From contig JAQGMT010000020.1 of the NCBI GenBank assembly GCA_028292185.1, positions 1-8,253 on the forward strand: 8,253 nt of DNA, written 5' to 3'. Origin of the DNA: Ramlibacter sp. (GTDB lineage Bacteria > Pseudomonadota > Gammaproteobacteria > Burkholderiales > Burkholderiaceae_C). The notes beneath the pieces were generated by a model. The model made no database searches. It had not been told where the DNA came from and saw only the letters and a list, made by a program, of their open reading frames with translations. Positions 5,312 to 8,253 of the stretch are shown one piece after another (the stretch's first letter is position 1; each line of letters opens with the position of its first letter). A program made the position numbers and the translations under genes.

Positions 5312-6577
5312 ATGCATAAACACAGCAATGACCCGAGGATGACGGTGGCCGAGGTTGACGCAGGCGGGCGCGGCCCCCTGAAGTCTGCGCTGGTGCTTGC
5401 GGCCGCACTCGCATCCGCGCTGCTGGGCGCGCCTGCGTCGGCGCAGAGCTTCCCCAATCTTCCGGTCAGCCCGGTACAGCGAACCACGGCCAACCAGGTT
5501 GCGCAAGCGGGGGTGCCGCTGTCGGAGCTCGCGCCCAATGCGCCCGACGAATACACGGTCAAGCGCGGTGACACGCTGTGGGCGGTCTCCGGCATCTTCC
5601 TCACGCGTCCCTGGCGCTGGCCCGAGCTGTGGGGCATGAATCTCGAACAGATCCACAACCCGCACCTGATCTATCCAGGACAGCAACTGGTGCTGGACAA
5701 GAGTGGCGGCCGCGCCCGCCTGCGCCTGCAAGCCAGGGGTGAAGGCGAGTTGCCGACCGACACCGTTCGCGTCTCGCCGCGGGTGCGAATCGAATCCCTG
5801 GCCGACAGTTCCCTGCCGACGCTGAGGTCGCACCTGATCGAGCCCTTCCTGTCGGAGCCGGTCATCCTCGACGAGGGCACGTTGATGAAGGCGCCACGTA
5901 TCGTGGCGGTTCCGGAAAGCCGGGTCTTGATCACGCGCGGCGACCGGGCTTATGCGCGCGGCACCACCCCGCTGATGCAGGAAGTCGCTGGCCGCGGCGA
6001 GGAATACCGCGTGTTCCGGGATGCCAAGGCGCTGAAGGACCCTTACACCCAGATCGTGCTGGGCTACGAAGCGCAATATCTCGGCAAGGCCCTGCTGGTT
6101 CGCGGCGAAGGCTCCGAGCTGGTCAAGAAAGTCGGCGGCGGCGAACAGACCCTGCCGGTGCCGGCCACCATCGATATCGTGTCGGCGAAAGAAGAGATGC
6201 GCGTGGGCGACCGCCTGCTGCCCGAGCCGCCGCGCCAGTTCCTCAGCTATGTGCCGCACGCGCCGGCGAGCCCCACGGAAGGCGTGATCGTGTCGGTGTA
6301 TGGCGAGGCGGTGACTTACGCCGGCCAGAACCAGGTGGTGGTGATCAACAAGGGCACCGCTGACGGCATCGAGAGCGGCCACGTTCTGGCAATCCTCAAG
6401 CAAGGCGAACAGCGGCTGGACGTGTCGCAGCCGGGCGAGCGCACGCAAATCAAGCTGCCAAGCGAGCGCAACGGCCTCTTGATGGTGTTCCGCCCGTTCG
6501 AGAAGCTTTCCTACGCGCTCATCCTGGAAATCAACGATACCGTCGCCATCGGCGACCGCGTGGCCAATCCACGCTAG
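5312..6577 (+). CDS. secreted LysM-domain protein
   Basis: A 421-aa exported protein with one LysM peptidoglycan-binding domain. From the ATG at 5312 there is a polar lead (1-23), a hydrophobic segment SALVLAAALASALLG (25-39) and a likely signal peptidase site APASA/QSF after residue 44. The LysM domain is at about 80-129: DEYTVKRGDTLWAVSG, then PWRWPELWGMN and NPHLIYPGQQLVL. The PWRWPE / HLIYPG form is typical of the uncharacterised family encoded beside dprA in beta- and gammaproteobacteria. The remaining ~290 residues are soluble and mostly strand-like, with no motif I can name. Anchoring to the cell wall in the periplasm is inferred. The start is uncertain: GGAG lies 15 bases before ATG 5312; ATG 5339 and GTG 5345 (GAGG 6 bases upstream) are alternatives that keep the signal peptide. 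The open frame reaches back to 5132, but that start would crowd def. dprA follows after 12 bases. Confidence 0.88.
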   Translation: MHKHSNDPRMTVAEVDAGGRGPLKSALVLAAALASALLGAPASAQSFPNLPVSPVQRTTANQVAQAGVPLSELAPNAPDEYTVKRGDTLWAVSGIFLTRPWRWPELWGMNLEQIHNPHLIYPGQQLVLDKSGGRARLRLQARGEGELPTDTVRVSPRVRIESLADSSLPTLRSHLIEPFLSEPVILDEGTLMKAPRIVAVPESRVLITRGDRAYARGTTPLMQEVAGRGEEYRVFRDAKALKDPYTQIVLGYEAQYLGKALLVRGEGSELVKKVGGGEQTLPVPATIDIVSAKEEMRVGDRLLPEPPRQFLSYVPHAPASPTEGVIVSVYGEAVTYAGQNQVVVINKGTADGIESGHVLAILKQGEQRLDVSQPGERTQIKLPSERNGLLMVFRPFEKLSYALILEINDTVAIGDRVANPR

Positions 6578-6589
6578 ACGAGCCGGCGC

Positions 6590-7747
6590 ATGGACCGTGA
6601 GGAGCTGGGCGGCTGGCTGCGGCTGACGCTGGCAAGCGGCGTCGGAAACCACGCAGCCCGGCGCTTGTTGGCGGCGTTCGGCCTGCCGGCGCGGATCTTC
6701 AGCCAATCGGCCACCGCGTTGCAGCAGGTGGTCTCGGCCGCGCAGGCGGACTCCGTGCTCACCCCGCCTGCGCAACTATCTTCGCAGCTGCAAGCAACCT
6801 TGGACTGGTTGGGCGCCGGCGCCGCAGGCATGCGGCGGATTGTCACGCTGTCCGACCCGGACTATCCAGCCAGCCTGCTGAACACCGAAGACCCGCCGCT
6901 CATGCTCTACCTCATGGGGCAGGCGGTGCAGCGATGGCCCGATGCGATCGCCCTGGTTGGCAGCCGCAATCCGACGCCGCAAGGCCTGGCCAATGCGCGC
7001 AAGTTCGCCGAGTGCTTTGTCGAATCGGGCCTGACGGTGGTGTCCGGGATGGCCTTGGGGGTGGACTCGGCGGCGCATGAGGGCGCGCTGCAAGCGGCGA
7101 CCGCCGGCCAGTTGCCCACGATCGCGGTGGTCGGCACGGGGCTGGATCAGGTCTATCCCAGCCGCAACCTGCAGCTGTGCGAACGAATCGTGCAGCGTGG
7201 CCTGGTGGTCAGCGAGTACCCGATCGGCACGCCGCCGCTGCCCGCCAACTTCCCGAAGCGAAACCGCATCATCGCGGCTTTGAGCCTGGGCACGGTGGTG
7301 GTGGAAGCCGCCCTGAAATCAGGCTCGCTAATTACCGCCGGGCAAGCACTGGAACAAGGCAAGGACGTGTTCGCCATTCCTGGCTCGATTCATTCACCGC
7401 AATCGCGCGGTTGCCATGCGCTGCTCAAGCAAGGCGCCAAACTGGTGGAGACCGCGCAGGACGTGCTCGAAGAGCTGCCGCTGACGCGGCAACGCAGTGG
7501 CGCCCGGCCAAAGTCAGCGGCAGGGCCAAGTACGCCGGCCGACCGCGATGAGTTGCAAGACGAGGACGTGCACGGCGACGACGAATTGCTGGCCGCACTC
7601 GGTTTTGACCCGGTCAGCCTCGACGCATTGGTGGCGCGCACCGGCATCGCGGCTTCGGTGCTGCAGGTGCGGCTGCTCGAGCTCGAACTTGAAGGCGACG
7701 TGGCGCGATTACCCGGCGGCTTGTTCCAGCGAATGTCCGCAAGCTGA
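6590..7747 (+). CDS. dprA: DNA-processing protein DprA
   Basis: In naturally competent bacteria DprA binds incoming single-stranded DNA, protects it and loads RecA; it is also conserved in species not known to be competent. The 385 aa length is normal. Seen: an N-terminal helical SAM-like region (about 1-75), then the Rossmann-fold core with LSDPDYPASLLNTEDPPLMLY (about 87-107), VGSRNPTPQG (123-132), VVSGMALGVDSAAHEGAL (150-167), VVGTGLDQVYP (180-190), SEYPIGTPPLPANFPKRN (208-225), the GSLITAGQALEQGK stretch (245-258) and VFAIPGSI (260-267). A Pro/Arg/Ser/Asp-rich linker (about 300-329) leads to a C-terminal winged-helix domain (330-383) ending LPGGLFQRM. The ATG at 6590 is 12 bases after the LysM gene stop with only a weak GAG upstream, suggesting co-transcription and coupled translation. 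All core motifs are intact. Confidence 0.97.
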   Translation: MDREELGGWLRLTLASGVGNHAARRLLAAFGLPARIFSQSATALQQVVSAAQADSVLTPPAQLSSQLQATLDWLGAGAAGMRRIVTLSDPDYPASLLNTEDPPLMLYLMGQAVQRWPDAIALVGSRNPTPQGLANARKFAECFVESGLTVVSGMALGVDSAAHEGALQAATAGQLPTIAVVGTGLDQVYPSRNLQLCERIVQRGLVVSEYPIGTPPLPANFPKRNRIIAALSLGTVVVEAALKSGSLITAGQALEQGKDVFAIPGSIHSPQSRGCHALLKQGAKLVETAQDVLEELPLTRQRSGARPKSAAGPSTPADRDELQDEDVHGDDELLAALGFDPVSLDALVARTGIAASVLQVRLLELELEGDVARLPGGLFQRMSAS

Positions 7748-7765
7748 GCCGCACGCGCATGCGGC
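7748..7765 (+). other. GC-rich hairpin directly after the dprA stop
   Basis: GCCGCA (7748-7753) pairs with TGCGGC (7760-7765) across the 6-base loop CGCGCA, starting at the base after the dprA TGA. No T-run follows, so it is not a standard intrinsic terminator; it may be an RNA 3'-end structure or partial attenuator before smg. Confidence 0.35.
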
Positions 7766-7815
7766 GCCATCGCAACACGCCGCGATTGCTTGCCGGCCGC
7801 GCGTCAGTTCTGGGC

Positions 7816-7821
7816 TATATT
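7816..7821 (+). promoter_or_regulatory. candidate -10 element TATATT just before smg
   Basis: TATATT matches the sigma-70 -10 consensus at 5 of 6 bases and ends 5 bases before the smg ATG at 7827. Transcription from it would begin at or next to the ATG, giving a leaderless message, in keeping with the missing Shine-Dalgarno (the bases before ATG are GGCGC). The -35 is weak: the bases at 17-base spacing are CCGGCC, and the better TTGCCG (7790-7795) would need a 20-base spacer. Confidence 0.35.
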
Positions 7822-7826
7822 GGCGC

Positions 7827-8253
7827 ATGTTCGACGTGCTCGTTTTTGTCTACGAACATTATTGGCATGGCGATGCCTGCCCCGAATTGCCGCAGCTTGA
7901 ACGCAAGCTCAGCGCGCAAGGTTTCGAGGCCGACGAAATCCACGATGCGCTGGTCTGGCTCGATGGCCTGAACCTCGCGGAGCAAAGCACCTCTGTCGGC
8001 GATCCGCCCATGTCCGGCGGCACTGCCTGGTCGTCGGCCGTCCAATCCGCCGCGAGCATGCGCGTGTACTCGGTGGCCGAGCAGGATCAGCTGGGTGCTG
8101 CATGCCTGGGCTTTGTGTCTTTTCTCGACTCTGCCGGCGTTCTGCCCGCGCCCATGCGCGAGCTGGTGGTCGAGCGCGCGATGGCCGCGTCCTCGAGCCG
8201 TCCGGTGTCGCTGGACGACCTGAAGATCATCGTGCTGATGGTTTACTGGAGCC
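7827..8253 (+). CDS. smg: Smg / DUF494 family protein (3' end cut off by window edge)
   Basis: The 142 visible residues match the Smg (DUF494) family, about 150-160 aa in E. coli, so only the last 10-15 residues are missing. Seen: the opening MFDVLVFVYEHYWHGDACPE; GFEADEIHDALVWLDGL (32-48), a predicted helical unit; the conserved SMRVYSVAEQDQLGAACLGFVSFLD (76-100); MRELVVERAM (109-118); and DDLKIIVLMVYWS at the window edge (E. coli has DLEDLKWVILMVLFN). The molecular function is unknown; the family is a small cytoplasmic protein encoded beside dprA and often just before topA. The ATG at 7827 matches the family N-terminus. The gap to dprA is 79 bases. Confidence 0.93.
   Translation, partial: MFDVLVFVYEHYWHGDACPELPQLERKLSAQGFEADEIHDALVWLDGLNLAEQSTSVGDPPMSGGTAWSSAVQSAASMRVYSVAEQDQLGAACLGFVSFLDSAGVLPAPMRELVVERAMAASSSRPVSLDDLKIIVLMVYWS

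Noticed and set aside
5309..6775. A 488-codon open frame on the minus strand opposite the LysM gene and the start of dprA
   Set aside because: It mirrors the codon structure of two well-supported plus-strand genes in GC-rich DNA, its product is rich in Arg/His/Gln with no recognisable domain, and it spans the gene boundary. It is a shadow frame.
1..8253. Search for a defence island, mobile element, CRISPR, tRNA or attachment site
   Set aside because: Every gene is a conserved housekeeping or transport gene with similar base composition. No direct repeats, transposase or tRNA-like cloverleaf was seen.

Overview
This GC-rich window is compact housekeeping chromosome from a proteobacterium, most likely a betaproteobacterium of the order Burkholderiales. 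The evidence is the def / fmt / LysM-protein / dprA / smg cluster, a PykA-type pyruvate kinase beside pgk, and protein sequences close to the beta/gammaproteobacterial forms. The taxonomic call is an inference from gene order and protein style. I see no tRNA, rRNA, CRISPR, insertion sequence, prophage or integration site, and no stretch over about 200 bases lacks a gene.

The layout is two divergent blocks around one intergenic region at 5126-5311. The minus-strand block, in transcription order, is def (peptide deformylase), a small outer-membrane lipoprotein with two BamE-like repeats, fmt (Met-tRNA formyltransferase), azlC and azlD (two-subunit branched-chain amino acid exporter), pgk (phosphoglycerate kinase), and pyk (pyruvate kinase), which runs off the left edge. 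Gaps are short (16-58 bases) down to pgk; the pgk-pyk gap is 160 bases. The plus-strand block is a secreted LysM-domain protein, dprA (DNA-processing protein), and smg (DUF494), which runs off the right edge a few residues before its expected end.

Functionally, def and fmt are the two halves of the N-formyl cycle on initiator methionine: Fmt adds the formyl group to Met-tRNA and Def removes it from nascent proteins. pgk and pyk encode the two ATP-generating steps of lower glycolysis. The LysM protein / dprA / smg run is a conserved neighbourhood in beta- and gammaproteobacteria. The lipoprotein and azlCD are the less expected members, being inserted into or attached to the def-fmt unit.

I found no convincing undescribed system. 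The points worth a second look are small: a 25-codon reading frame whose stop overlaps the pyk start, an internally duplicated BamE-like lipoprotein between def and fmt, a repeated TGAGCCG-plus-hairpin arrangement at three stop codons, and a possible leaderless promoter directly before smg.
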